Both the position numbers and the translations under genes were made by a program. A model generated the notes under the pieces. The model saw only the letters and a program-made list of their open reading frames with translations, had not been told where the DNA came from and did no database searches. 64,000 nucleotides of DNA from Yonghaparkia sp. Root332 (GTDB taxonomy: Bacteria > Actinomycetota > Actinomycetes > Actinomycetales > Microbacteriaceae): positions 124,001 to 188,000 of the forward strand of contig NZ_LMCX01000001.1 in the NCBI RefSeq assembly GCF_001425665.1, given 5' to 3'. Positions 52,130-60,444 of the stretch are shown here, piece after piece (within the stretch, counting starts at the first letter, position 1; each line of letters starts with the position of its first letter).

Positions 52130-53227
52130 TCAGTCGAGCAGGGCGGCCTGGTCCTCGGGGCTCATCTGAGCCGAGAGGTAGATGTCGCCCGGGAGGTCGT
52201 CACGGCAGGTGACGGGGTTCGGGCTGCCCGAGACGCTGTCCTCGAACACCGGAGCGGCGAACGCGGTCTCGCTCGGGATGACGCCGCCCGTGGCACGGGC
52301 CACGGCGTGCTGCACCGCGAGACGGACGTTGTCGTTGCCCGTCGCGACCGTGAAGAGCTTGAAGTCGGGGTTGGCGTCCTTCTTCTCCTCCCAGAAGCAG
52401 GAGAGCACGTTGCCGTCCGAGGTGACGAGAGCGGGGATGGAGCGACCGCTCTTCTCGAACTCCGGCAGGGCGCCGACGAGCGACGGGCCGAAGTCCGAGA
52501 CGATGACGTCGATCTGGTCGTACTTCGCGATGGCCGCCGTGAGCACCTGCTGCGTGAGCGCCGGGTCCCAGTTCGTGACCTCGTACGGCTGCTCGCCGAT
52601 GAACTCGTAGCTGTCGTCGGTCAGGACCGACTCCAGGCCCTCGCGCTCGTCGATGCCCTGGCTGTTGCCGGCCGGGCCCGAGAGGAAGAGGATCTTCGCG
52701 CCGTCGGGGAAGTTCTCGGAGATCCACTCGCCCCACGCGACGCCGTCGGCGACGAAGTCGGCGCCGACCCAGAGGTCGAAGTCCTCACCGTCGGTGCCGT
52801 TCGGGTCGACGCGGTAGGGAACCGTGACGACGCCGGCCTCGTAGGCGCTGCGCAGGGCGGGGAGCATGGCCTCGCCCGCGTCCGGGAAGACGACGATGGC
52901 GTCGGCACCCGAGGCGACCATGCCCTGGATGTCCGAGATCGACTTCTGCGTGTCGCCCTGGCCGTCGGCGTAGAGGTACTCGACGACGCTCGGGCACTTG
53001 GCGACCTCATCGGCGCCGGCTGCCGTGGTGACCAGGCGCCAGCTGTTGCCGCCGAAGCCGTCGAGCAGGCCGACGACCGCCTCGTCGGGACCGCACCAGT
53101 CAGGTGCGCCCTCGACGGGGGCTCCCGGCTCGGCGCCGGGCTCGTCGGATTCGGCGGCGCAGCCGCTCAGGATGAGGGCTGCGAGGCCCGCGACGGCGAT
53201 CGCCGTCGACATTTTGCGGTGGATCAT
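52130..53227 (-). CDS. sugar-type ABC transporter substrate-binding lipoprotein
   Basis: A 365-residue periplasmic-binding protein. ATG 53227 (GGAGGAG site) opens a lipoprotein signal with lipobox LSGC. The mature part begins EAVVGLLDGFGGNSWRLVTTAAGADEVAKCP, with IQGMVASGADAIVVFPDAGEAMLPALRSAYEAGVVTV as in the RbsB/CUT2 family. Several cysteines (WCGP, KCPS, SCFW, TCRD) may form disulfides. The frame is open upstream to 54511, but that part is the shadow of the permease gene. It lies between the permease and the fused ABC gene. Confidence 0.9.
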   Translation of the reverse strand: MIHRKMSTAIAVAGLAALILSGCAAESDEPGAEPGAPVEGAPDWCGPDEAVVGLLDGFGGNSWRLVTTAAGADEVAKCPSVVEYLYADGQGDTQKSISDIQGMVASGADAIVVFPDAGEAMLPALRSAYEAGVVTVPYRVDPNGTDGEDFDLWVGADFVADGVAWGEWISENFPDGAKILFLSGPAGNSQGIDEREGLESVLTDDSYEFIGEQPYEVTNWDPALTQQVLTAAIAKYDQIDVIVSDFGPSLVGALPEFEKSGRSIPALVTSDGNVLSCFWEEKKDANPDFKLFTVATGNDNVRLAVQHAVARATGGVIPSETAFAAPVFEDSVSGSPNPVTCRDDLPGDIYLSAQMSPEDQAALLD

Positions 53228-53301
53228 GTTCTCCTCCATGGGTCCGCGCGACGACCGTGTCGCACGTGTTCTTGGTGCGTCCGCTCCGGTGGAGCGGACT
53301 G

Positions 53302-54318
53302 TCAGGGTGTTGCGATTGCAGCCGGAGCGCTCGCGCGAGCGAATCGCTGCCGGAGGGCTGCCCAGTTGACCGTGTAGATCGCGACTCCGATCGCAAGCGC
53401 GGCGGCCTGGACGAGGGTGCGCACCGCGAACGGCACGCCCAGAGCGAGCACGAACTGGTCGAGCTGGCTGAGGAACAGGGCGGCCACGACCGTGGCCACG
53501 GGGAAGCCGCGACCGCCGAGCAGCGACGTGCCTCCCAGCACCACGACGGCGACCGACGTGAGCAGGTAGGTGTTGCCCTGGAAGGCGGTGGGCTGGTTGG
53601 TGATGCCGGCGAGCAGGATGCCCGCGGTCGCGAAGAGCAGCTGCGACCACACGTAGGCCGCGCCCTGGTGGGTGCGGTAGCGCAGGCCGGTGGCCCTGGC
53701 CGCCGCGGGGCTCGCGCCGACGGCCTCGAACCGACGGCCCGCCACGGTGCGCTTGACCAGGATCGAGACGAGGATGAGCGCCCCGAGCGCGAACAGCACG
53801 GCGTGCGGGATCCCGAGCGTCTGCCCGCCACCGATGCTCGCGAGCAGTCGCGTCGTCGTGCGGGGGATGCCTCCGGAGATGCCGAGCACGGCGCCGAAGA
53901 GCAGCGCGTTCGTCCCGAGGGTCGCGATGATCGGGTTGAGGCCGAGGCGGCCGACCATGAACCCGTTGAGGAGCCCCGCGCCGATCGCCCAGGCGAAGGC
54001 GGCGAGCACGGCGGGCACCAGCAGCGCGTCGTTCTCGTTGGGCATGTGCGTCACGAGCACGACGGCGAGGGACACGCCGCCCGGCACCGAGAGGTCGATC
54101 CCGCCCTGCTGGACGACGAGCATCTGGCCGAGGCCGACGATCGCGAGGACGGCTGCGAACGGCAGCATCCCGAGGACCGCGCCCGGGGACACGCTGCTCG
54201 GCGCGAGGATCGCGCTGACGACCACGAGGACGACCAGCGAGATGGCGACCGTGAGCAGGCCCTTGGAGATGCTCACCCGCGCGCTCGTGAGGCTCCGCGG
54301 CATCGAGGTGTCGGCCAT
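53302..54318 (-). CDS. sugar-type ABC transporter permease (RbsC-like)
   Basis: A 338-residue membrane protein, CUT2 family: AIVGLGQMLVVQQGGIDLSVPGGVSL and LGGTSLLGGRGFPVATV are the conserved permease loops. ATG 54318 has GGGGAG upstream; a longer start at 54381 would precede the promoter -10. First gene of the operon permease, binding protein, fused ATPase-permease, reductase. With the fused permease it may form a heterodimeric channel. Confidence 0.92.
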   Translation of the reverse strand: MADTSMPRSLTSARVSISKGLLTVAISLVVLVVVSAILAPSSVSPGAVLGMLPFAAVLAIVGLGQMLVVQQGGIDLSVPGGVSLAVVLVTHMPNENDALLVPAVLAAFAWAIGAGLLNGFMVGRLGLNPIIATLGTNALLFGAVLGISGGIPRTTTRLLASIGGGQTLGIPHAVLFALGALILVSILVKRTVAGRRFEAVGASPAAARATGLRYRTHQGAAYVWSQLLFATAGILLAGITNQPTAFQGNTYLLTSVAVVVLGGTSLLGGRGFPVATVVAALFLSQLDQFVLALGVPFAVRTLVQAAALAIGVAIYTVNWAALRQRFARASAPAAIATP

Positions 54319-54381
54319 GCTCTCCCCTTCGAAAGTTCTGGTCTCCACCGTCCGGTGTGACCGAACGGGGTGTTGAGTCAC

Positions 54382-54410
54382 ACTTTATGGAAAGTCGGCG
54401 CTGTTCACAA
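54382..54410 (-). promoter_or_regulatory. promoter of the sugar-type transporter operon
   Basis: Minus strand TTGTGA (54410-54405), 17 bases, TAAAGT (54387-54382). The -35 lies in GGTTGTGAACAG, a GTGAAC half-site. The spacer end carries CTTTCCAT, also found at 62110. Confidence 0.6.
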
Positions 54411-54480
54411 CCACCGATGGTAACGATTCGGCAGAGCGCACAGACAGGGCCGAACGACCCGTCGTTCCTGCGGGGCGCGA

Positions 54481-54511
54481 GTCCTCCAAAAGGAGGACAA
54501 TGGATTTCCAT
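54481..54511. promoter_or_regulatory. two adjacent perfect palindromes
   Basis: GTCCTCC-AAAA-GGAGGAC (54481-54498) followed after one base by ATGGA-TT-TCCAT (54500-54511). They are candidate operators for the permease operon or the PRISE-like reductase gene. The first could also form an RNA hairpin. Confidence 0.5.
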
Positions 54512-54660
54512 GCATCCGCATATATTCGACCTTCTTGCCCCATTCTGAGGCGGCAGGAGGCCGATCGTGCGGCGTGCAGGACCGCGCGTATCGACGTCGG
54601 GGCGACGGTGCGCTAGCGTTTATCTTCACTGAACAACGCCGTTCGAAAGGTGGCATTTCG

Positions 54661-55740
54661 ATGAACACAGCTTCTCCGCGCCGCGCCCTCGTCGTCGGGG
54701 CGACCGGCATCGCGGGTCAGACGGTCTCCCGCCAGCTCGTCGACGCGGGCTGGGAGGTGCACGGCCTCGCCCGTCGCGGCAACAGCATGCCGGCAGGCGT
54801 CATCCCCATCCAGGCCGACCTGCTCGACGCCGACGCCACGCGCGCCGCCCTCGCCGGCCTCCGCCCCGAGATCGTCATCATCACGGCGTGGATCCGCAAG
54901 GACACCGAGGCCGAGAACATCGCCGTCAACAGCGCGACGCTGCGCAGCCTGTTCTCCGCGCTCGAGGCCGACGGCGGGGTGCGCCACGTCGCCCTCCTCA
55001 CCGGCCTCAAGCACTACCTCGGCCCGTTCGAGGACTACGCGACGGGCGTCAAGGCGGAGACCCCGTTCAAGGAGTCGGAGCCGCGACTGCCCAGCCCGAA
55101 CTTCTACTACGCCCAGGAGGACGAGCTGTTCGCGGCCGCTGCGCGCATGGGCTTCACCTGGAGCGTGCACCGCTCGCACACCGTCTTCGGCTTCGCCGTC
55201 GACAACGCCATGAACATGGTGCTGACGCTCTCGGTCTACGCGACCATCTGCAAGGAGCTCGGGCAGAAGTTCGTCTACCCCGGCTCGGTCGAGCAGTGGA
55301 ACTTCATCACCGACGTGACCGACGCCGAGCTGCTCGGCGAGCAGCTGGTCTGGGCCTCCACCCACGAGAACGGCGAGAACGAGGCCTTCAACATCGCCAA
55401 CGGCGACGTCTTCCGCTGGCGCTGGCTGTGGCCGCAGATCGCCGAGCACTTCGGCGTGGAGTGGGAGGGACCGAGCGGGACGCCGCGCACCCTCGTCGAG
55501 GCGATGACGGATGTCGCCCCCGACGTGTGGCGACGCATCGCCGAGCGCGAGCACCTCGTCGAGTCCGACGTCAGCAAGCTCGCGTCCTGGTGGCACAGCG
55601 ACAGCGACCTGGGCCGCGAGGTGGAGTGCGTCACCGACATGACCAAGAGCCGCGAGGCCGGGTTCCTCAACTTCCGGTCGACGCCGAAGAGCTTCTTCGA
55701 CACCGTCGCCCGCTACCGCGAGGCTCGACTGCTGCCCTGA
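54661..55740 (+). CDS. PRISE-like NAD(P)-dependent reductase (atypical SDR)
   Basis: A 359-residue extended short-chain dehydrogenase. The Rossmann motif is GATGIAGQTVSRQL. The segments LTGLKHYLGPFEDYA (catalytic Lys about 118) and NFYYAQEDELF (catalytic Tyr) match the progesterone 5-beta-reductase/iridoid synthase group (PRISE), with SVHRSHTVFGFAVDNAMN following. Such enzymes reduce activated C=C bonds of enones. The bacterial substrate is unknown. ATG 54661 has AAAGGTGG upstream. It is followed by a strong terminator. Confidence 0.88.
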   Translation: MNTASPRRALVVGATGIAGQTVSRQLVDAGWEVHGLARRGNSMPAGVIPIQADLLDADATRAALAGLRPEIVIITAWIRKDTEAENIAVNSATLRSLFSALEADGGVRHVALLTGLKHYLGPFEDYATGVKAETPFKESEPRLPSPNFYYAQEDELFAAAARMGFTWSVHRSHTVFGFAVDNAMNMVLTLSVYATICKELGQKFVYPGSVEQWNFITDVTDAELLGEQLVWASTHENGENEAFNIANGDVFRWRWLWPQIAEHFGVEWEGPSGTPRTLVEAMTDVAPDVWRRIAEREHLVESDVSKLASWWHSDSDLGREVECVTDMTKSREAGFLNFRSTPKSFFDTVARYREARLLP

Positions 55741-55753
55741 CCGGCGAGCGTGC

Positions 55754-55787
55754 GAAGGGGGCGGGCGCCGAAGCGCCCGCCCCCTTC
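55754..55787. terminator. terminator after the PRISE-like reductase
   Basis: Perfect 15-bp stem GAAGGGGGCGGGCGC with CGAA tetraloop, 13 bases after the stop. It also serves the convergent dehydrogenase. Confidence 0.92.
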
Positions 55788-55832
55788 TGCGTGCCGACCG
55801 GACGGCCCGGATTCTCCGGTCTGCCCTCCGCC

Positions 55833-56807
55833 TCAGAGCGCGGCGGAGAACTCGATGTGCGCCTTGATGGTCTGCGCGGGGTTGCGGGCGGCCTCGACGG
55901 CGTCCGTCGCGGTCGCGACGTCGAAGCGCTGCGTCACCAGGGACGTCAGATCGATGCCCGCCTGCGCCATGAAGCGCAGGGTGTCGGGCCACACGCCCGG
56001 CGAGCCGATCGAGCCCGTGATCGTGAGCTCCTTCGACTGGATGAGCCCCAGCTTCGCGGGAGCCTCGCGGCCGACATCGATGCCGATGTAGCCGACGCGA
56101 CCCTTGAACGCGGCGATCTCGAGCGCCTGCGCCATGACCTCGGGGCGCCCCGTGGCCTCGATCACGACGCTCGCGCCGCGCCCGTCGCTCTCGCGAGAGA
56201 GCACGGCCTCGAGCTCGTCGGGCGACACCGCGACGTGCGCCCCGAGCGAGAGCGCCTTCTCGCGGCGGTGCTCGCTCGGCTCGACGACGATCGTCTTCGC
56301 GCCGAGCTTGGCCGAGGCGGCCGTGACGCACAGGCCGATGGGGCCCGCGCCGAGGACGACGAGCGTGTCGCTCGCGTTGACGTTCCCGACCCTCATGAGG
56401 GCGTAGTAGGCGACGCTGAAGGGCTCGACGAGGGCCGCGTTCGTCCAGGAGACGCCCTCGGGCAGCTTGTGCAGCCACGACTCCTTCGCGACGAAGAACT
56501 CGGCGGCGGCGCCGCTGATCGAGAAGCCGAAGTGGTCGTCGCCGATGACGCACTCGCCGACGACGCCGTCGCCCTTCTGCAGTCCGGTGACCTTCGAGCC
56601 GACCGCCATGACCTCGCCCGACCACTCGTGGCCGGGGATGATCGGGTACTGGAACGGGATGATGTAGCGGCCCTCGAGCAGCTCGATGTCGCTGTGGCAG
56701 ACCCCGACGGAGCGCGCGGCGACGAGAACCTCGTCGTCGGCGATCTCGGGGATCGGCAGCTCGTCGACCTGCGGGGTGTCTTGCGCGACGTAGCGCAGTG
56801 CCTTCAT
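55833..56807 (-). CDS. zinc-type medium-chain alcohol dehydrogenase, without structural zinc loop
   Basis: A 324-residue MDR enzyme. The catalytic zinc ligand region is GVCHSDIELLEG (Cys about 37) and the GHEW pair near 58; the NAD-binding motif is LGAGPIGLCVTA. The four-Cys structural zinc loop found in its two neighbours is absent (GECVIGDDHFGFS instead). It resembles sorbitol/L-threonine dehydrogenase relatives acting on polyols or secondary alcohols. Last of five minus-strand genes: SDR, M24, ADH, ADH, ADH. Confidence 0.88.
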   Translation of the reverse strand: MKALRYVAQDTPQVDELPIPEIADDEVLVAARSVGVCHSDIELLEGRYIIPFQYPIIPGHEWSGEVMAVGSKVTGLQKGDGVVGECVIGDDHFGFSISGAAAEFFVAKESWLHKLPEGVSWTNAALVEPFSVAYYALMRVGNVNASDTLVVLGAGPIGLCVTAASAKLGAKTIVVEPSEHRREKALSLGAHVAVSPDELEAVLSRESDGRGASVVIEATGRPEVMAQALEIAAFKGRVGYIGIDVGREAPAKLGLIQSKELTITGSIGSPGVWPDTLRFMAQAGIDLTSLVTQRFDVATATDAVEAARNPAQTIKAHIEFSAAL

Positions 56808-56833
56808 GGCGATGCTCCTCGGTTCGGGGGTGA

Positions 56834-57892
56834 TTAGAAGGCGCGGACGAGGACCTTGACCTGGTCGCCCGTCGGCGAGAGGAGGGTCTCGAAGCCCTTC
56901 TCCACGATGTCGGCCATGTCGATCTTGGCGCTGACGACCTTCTCGACGTCCATGCGGCCGCGGCCGATGAGGTCGATGATGCGCGGCCAGTCGGTCACCG
57001 GGTAGCACCAGGTGCCGCGGAGCGTGATGTCGCGCTCCGACAGGACCATCGGGTCGATCGCGGCGGGCTTCGTGTGCAGACCCGTCTGCGAGACGCTGCC
57101 GGATGCCCGCACCGAGGCCAGCGCCGTCTGCAGCGCGATCTCGTTGCCCGAGCACTCGATGACCGCGTCGACGCCGATGCCGCCCGTGCGGTCGCGGAGC
57201 TCTGCCGCGACGTCGGTCGAGCGCGGGTCGAGCAGCTCGCCCACGTCGAGCGAGCGCGCGAGCTCCTGGCGCTTCGGGTTGACCTCCGACATGAACACGG
57301 TGGCGCCGAGCGAGGCGGCGTACATCGAGGCGAGCGCGCCGATCGGGCCGAGGCCCGTCACGAGCACGGTGTCGCCGGGGCGCACCTGCGCCTTGTCGAC
57401 GCCGTAGGCGGCGACGGCCGTGGGCTCGACGAGGGCGCCCTGGATGTCGTTCATCGAGTCGGGCAGCTTCGCCACCTTCGACTCGTGGACGATCGCCTGC
57501 TCGGCGATGCCGCCCCAGCTGTCGCTCAGACCGACGCAGGCCATGGAGGTGCAGAGGTGGTTGAGGCCGCGCTGGCAGAAGTAGCAGGCGCCGCAGAACA
57601 GCAGCGGCATGACCGAGACGCGGTCGCCGGCGCGGACGCTGCGCACGTCCTTCCCCACCTCGAGCACCTCGGCGGAGAACTCGTGCCCGAGGATCTGCGG
57701 TGCGGTCGACCCGTTGAGCCTGTGCGGCTGGGTCGGGATGACGATCGGGCCCACGGCGTACTCGTGCAGGTCGGTGCCGCAGATGCCGCACCAGAACGGC
57801 TTGAGCCGCACGTCGTTCGCGCCGAGGGCGCCGGGCTCGGCGACCTCCTCGACACGGATGTCCTTGGCGTCGTGGAAAACGGCTGCTCTCAT
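56834..57892 (-). CDS. zinc-dependent 2,3-butanediol/polyol dehydrogenase-like MDR
   Basis: A 352-residue MDR. The catalytic zinc site is WCGICGTDLHEY (Cys about 35) with GHEFSAEV; the structural zinc loop is CGACYFCQRGLNHLC (four Cys) and the cofactor motif VTGLGPIGALASM. The opening MRAAVFHDAKDIRVEEV is usual for butanediol and sorbitol dehydrogenases. The substrate is probably a vicinal diol or polyol. It lies 26 bases upstream of the previous dehydrogenase gene. Confidence 0.9.
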   Translation of the reverse strand: MRAAVFHDAKDIRVEEVAEPGALGANDVRLKPFWCGICGTDLHEYAVGPIVIPTQPHRLNGSTAPQILGHEFSAEVLEVGKDVRSVRAGDRVSVMPLLFCGACYFCQRGLNHLCTSMACVGLSDSWGGIAEQAIVHESKVAKLPDSMNDIQGALVEPTAVAAYGVDKAQVRPGDTVLVTGLGPIGALASMYAASLGATVFMSEVNPKRQELARSLDVGELLDPRSTDVAAELRDRTGGIGVDAVIECSGNEIALQTALASVRASGSVSQTGLHTKPAAIDPMVLSERDITLRGTWCYPVTDWPRIIDLIGRGRMDVEKVVSAKIDMADIVEKGFETLLSPTGDQVKVLVRAF

Positions 57893-57923
57893 CGCAATGG
57901 CCTCTCTGTGGGTAGCGGCGGTG

Positions 57924-59006
57924 TCAGGACGTGCGGGTGGGGTCGAACAGGACCTTCCCGCGGATCTCGCCGGCGGCGAGCCGAGTGAGCTGGTGCGGAA
58001 CCTCGTCGAGCCCGAAGACGGCCTCGACGAGCTCGTCGCCGAGGTTCGTGCGCGCGAGGATCTCGAGCGACGGCGCCATGTCCTCGCCGCACACGTGGGC
58101 GACCGTCGTGGCGATCGTCACCTCGCTCAGGACGAGGTGGTGGACGTCGAGCTCCTGCGGCTTCGAGGGCAGGCCCACCCCGAGGATGGTCCCTCCCTGC
58201 CGCACGAGGTCCACGCACAGCTCGAGCTGGCCCGGAGCGCCAGTGGCCTCGATGACGACGTCGGCGCCGACCGGTCCGACGATCTCGCGCAGGGCATCCT
58301 TCAGGCCGTCGTCGACGGGCACGACGCGCGTGGCCCCGAGACGGAGGGCCCGGTCCAGCCGCTCCCCCGCGAAGTCGACGACGGTGATGTCCGCATCGGC
58401 GAGGGAGGCGAGCCCGGCGAGGATGAACGTGCCGATCGCGCCCGCGCCGAACAGCACGACGCGGTCGCCGTCGGCGACGGTCGACCGGCGCGCGGCGTGC
58501 AGGCCCACCGCGAGCGGCTGCGCGACGCCGGCGGCGTCGAGGTCGCAGTCGGCGGGGATGCGCACGAGCGTCGACGTCGCGACGGCGACGTACTCGGCGA
58601 GACCGCCGTCGATGTTGAGCCCGTGCGTGACGTAGTGCTCGCACAGGTTCGTGCGACCCTGCCGGCAGCGCAGGCACTCGCCGCACGCGACTCCGGCGCC
58701 CGAGGCGACGTGGTCGCCGATCACGAGTCCGCTGTCGGAGCCGCCGGGGAGGTCGACGATCTCGCCGACGAACTCGTGGCCCATGATCAGCGGACCGTGG
58801 TGGCCGCTGTGCGGGTGGGGCCGATCGATCGGGAACATGATCGGGCCGGCCTTGTACTCGGTGGCGTCCGTGCCGCAGATCCCGCTGCGGAGGACGCGGA
58901 CGAGCGCCTGGCCCTCGACCGCGATCGGGACGGGGACGGTCTCGACGCGCACGTCGCCGCGGCCGTGGTAGACGGCTGCGCGCATGGTTCCGGTGACTGC
59001 GGGCAT
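57924..59006 (-). CDS. zinc-dependent MDR alcohol/polyol dehydrogenase
   Basis: About 360 residues. Catalytic zinc site SGICGTDATEY with GHEFVGEI; structural zinc loop CGECLRCRQGRTNLC; cofactor motif FGAGAIGTFILAG. The start is uncertain: GTG 59021 overlaps the M24 stop (GTGA), ATG 59006 is used here, and ATG 58985 gives the usual family start MRAAVYHG. None has a strong ribosome site. Paralogous to the gene at 56834; the two may act on different stereoisomers or steps. Confidence 0.88.
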   Translation of the reverse strand: MPAVTGTMRAAVYHGRGDVRVETVPVPIAVEGQALVRVLRSGICGTDATEYKAGPIMFPIDRPHPHSGHHGPLIMGHEFVGEIVDLPGGSDSGLVIGDHVASGAGVACGECLRCRQGRTNLCEHYVTHGLNIDGGLAEYVAVATSTLVRIPADCDLDAAGVAQPLAVGLHAARRSTVADGDRVVLFGAGAIGTFILAGLASLADADITVVDFAGERLDRALRLGATRVVPVDDGLKDALREIVGPVGADVVIEATGAPGQLELCVDLVRQGGTILGVGLPSKPQELDVHHLVLSEVTIATTVAHVCGEDMAPSLEILARTNLGDELVEAVFGLDEVPHQLTRLAAGEIRGKVLFDPTRTS

Positions 59007-59017
59007 GGTGATCGCCG

Positions 59018-60400
59018 TCACTTCCCGCCGCGGCCGTCGAACGTGTTGAGGTGCGACTGCGAGTCGCGCAGCGTGCTCAGCTCGCCGCCGACCGAGTAGT
59101 AGCGCTTGCCCGCGACGAGCAGCTCCTCCGCGGGGAACTTCGTGATGACCTCGCAGCCGGTGGCGGTGACCACGACCTCCTCCTCGATGCGGGCCGCGCC
59201 CCAGCCGTCGGCCGCGGGCCAGTACGTCTCGAGGGCGAACACCATGCCCTCCTCGAGCACCTCGGGGTGGTCGAACGAGGTCAGGCGCGAGAAGATCGGC
59301 TTCTCCCAGATCGACAGTCCGACTCCGTGCCCGTACTGCAGCGCGAACGCGGCCTCCTCGTTCGGGAACCCGAACTCCTCCGCCTTCGGCCACACCGCGA
59401 CGACGTCGGCCGTGGTCGCGCCGGGCTTCACGAGGGCGATCGCGCGATCCATGTACTCGCGAGCGCGGGTGTACGCGTCGCGCTGGGCGACGCTCGCCGA
59501 GCCGACCGCGAAGGTGCGGTAGTAGCAGGTGCGGTAGCCGTTGTAGCTGTGCAGGATGTCGAAGAACGCCGGGTCGCCCGGGCGGATCAGCCGGTCGCTG
59601 AAGACGTGCGGGTGCGGCGAGCAGCGCTCGCCCGAGATCGCGTTCACGCCCTCCACGTACTCCGAGCCGAGGTCGTACAGGGTCTTGGCGACGAGGCCGA
59701 CGGTCTCGTTCTCGCGCACCCCGGGCCGCAGGAACTCGTAGAGGTTCTCGTAGGCGGCGTCGACCATCGAGGCGGCCTGGGTCAGCAGGCGGATCTCGTC
59801 GTGGGTCTTGATGCGGCGGGCCTCGAGGAAGATCTGCTGGCCGTCGACGACCTGGATGCCCTCCCGCTGCAGCGCGAAGAGGATGGGCAGCTCGATCACA
59901 TCGACTCCGAGCGGCTCGTTCGCGAGCCCGAACTTCTCGAGCTCGCGCTTGACCTTCCGCGCGACCTCCTCGGCGATGCCCGCATCCGGCGGGAACGCGC
60001 CGCGCAGGGTCGAGATGCCGGCGCGCGAGCCCGACTCGAGCCGCGGGCGCGTCGCGCCATGGTGCGGCGCGTGCGGGTCGGCGTCGGCCTCGGAGTGCGT
60101 GTGGTCGAGCCACGGGTTGTAGAGCGAGTGGTGCTTCGCCGCCGAGCCGAAATCCCACACGATCGGGTCGGTCTTGCGCGTCAGCAGCGAGAAGCGGATC
60201 AGCTTGTCCATCGCCCACGTGCCGATGTGCGTGGCCGACATGTAGCGGATGTTCGAGAAGTCGAACGCGAGCACCGCGCCGACATCCGACTTATCGAGCT
60301 GCGCCTTCAGCCGCATCAGCCGCTCGGTGCGGAGGCGATCGAAGTCGACGCGCGCCTCCCAGTCGACGGCGTTCGTGCCCGTGGTACCAGTGCTCTTCAT
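59018..60400 (-). CDS. M24-family (creatinase/Xaa-Pro peptidase fold) protein, Cys-substituted metal site
   Basis: A 460-residue paralogue of the protein at 36082, with the same architecture and nearly the same core (ISGERC.PHPH, GYRTCYYRTF). Metal positions: Asp281 in FFDIL, Cys292 in place of the usual second Asp, His in GHGVGLSIWEKP, Glu in ALETYWP, Glu in RIEEEVVVT. An extra His/Asp-rich loop (DHTHSEADADPHAPHH, about 97-112) occurs in the N-terminal domain. ATG 60400; it lies between an SDR and three alcohol dehydrogenases. Probably a small-molecule C-N or related hydrolase. Confidence 0.85.
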   Translation of the reverse strand: MKSTGTTGTNAVDWEARVDFDRLRTERLMRLKAQLDKSDVGAVLAFDFSNIRYMSATHIGTWAMDKLIRFSLLTRKTDPIVWDFGSAAKHHSLYNPWLDHTHSEADADPHAPHHGATRPRLESGSRAGISTLRGAFPPDAGIAEEVARKVKRELEKFGLANEPLGVDVIELPILFALQREGIQVVDGQQIFLEARRIKTHDEIRLLTQAASMVDAAYENLYEFLRPGVRENETVGLVAKTLYDLGSEYVEGVNAISGERCSPHPHVFSDRLIRPGDPAFFDILHSYNGYRTCYYRTFAVGSASVAQRDAYTRAREYMDRAIALVKPGATTADVVAVWPKAEEFGFPNEEAAFALQYGHGVGLSIWEKPIFSRLTSFDHPEVLEEGMVFALETYWPAADGWGAARIEEEVVVTATGCEVITKFPAEELLVAGKRYYSVGGELSTLRDSQSHLNTFDGRGGK

Positions 60401-60444
60401 GGTCGTCGCTCTCTCTGCGAGGGAGGGAAGGGTGATCTCGTCGA

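Larger units (their letters stand above)
54319..54660. other. divergent intergenic region between permease and PRISE-like reductase
   Basis: About 340 bases with no credible gene. It holds a minus-strand promoter (54382-54410), two adjacent palindromes (54481-54511) and, near the reductase, a TATCTT box (54621-54626) followed by TTCACTGAAC, which may be the + strand promoter region. Confidence 0.6.
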
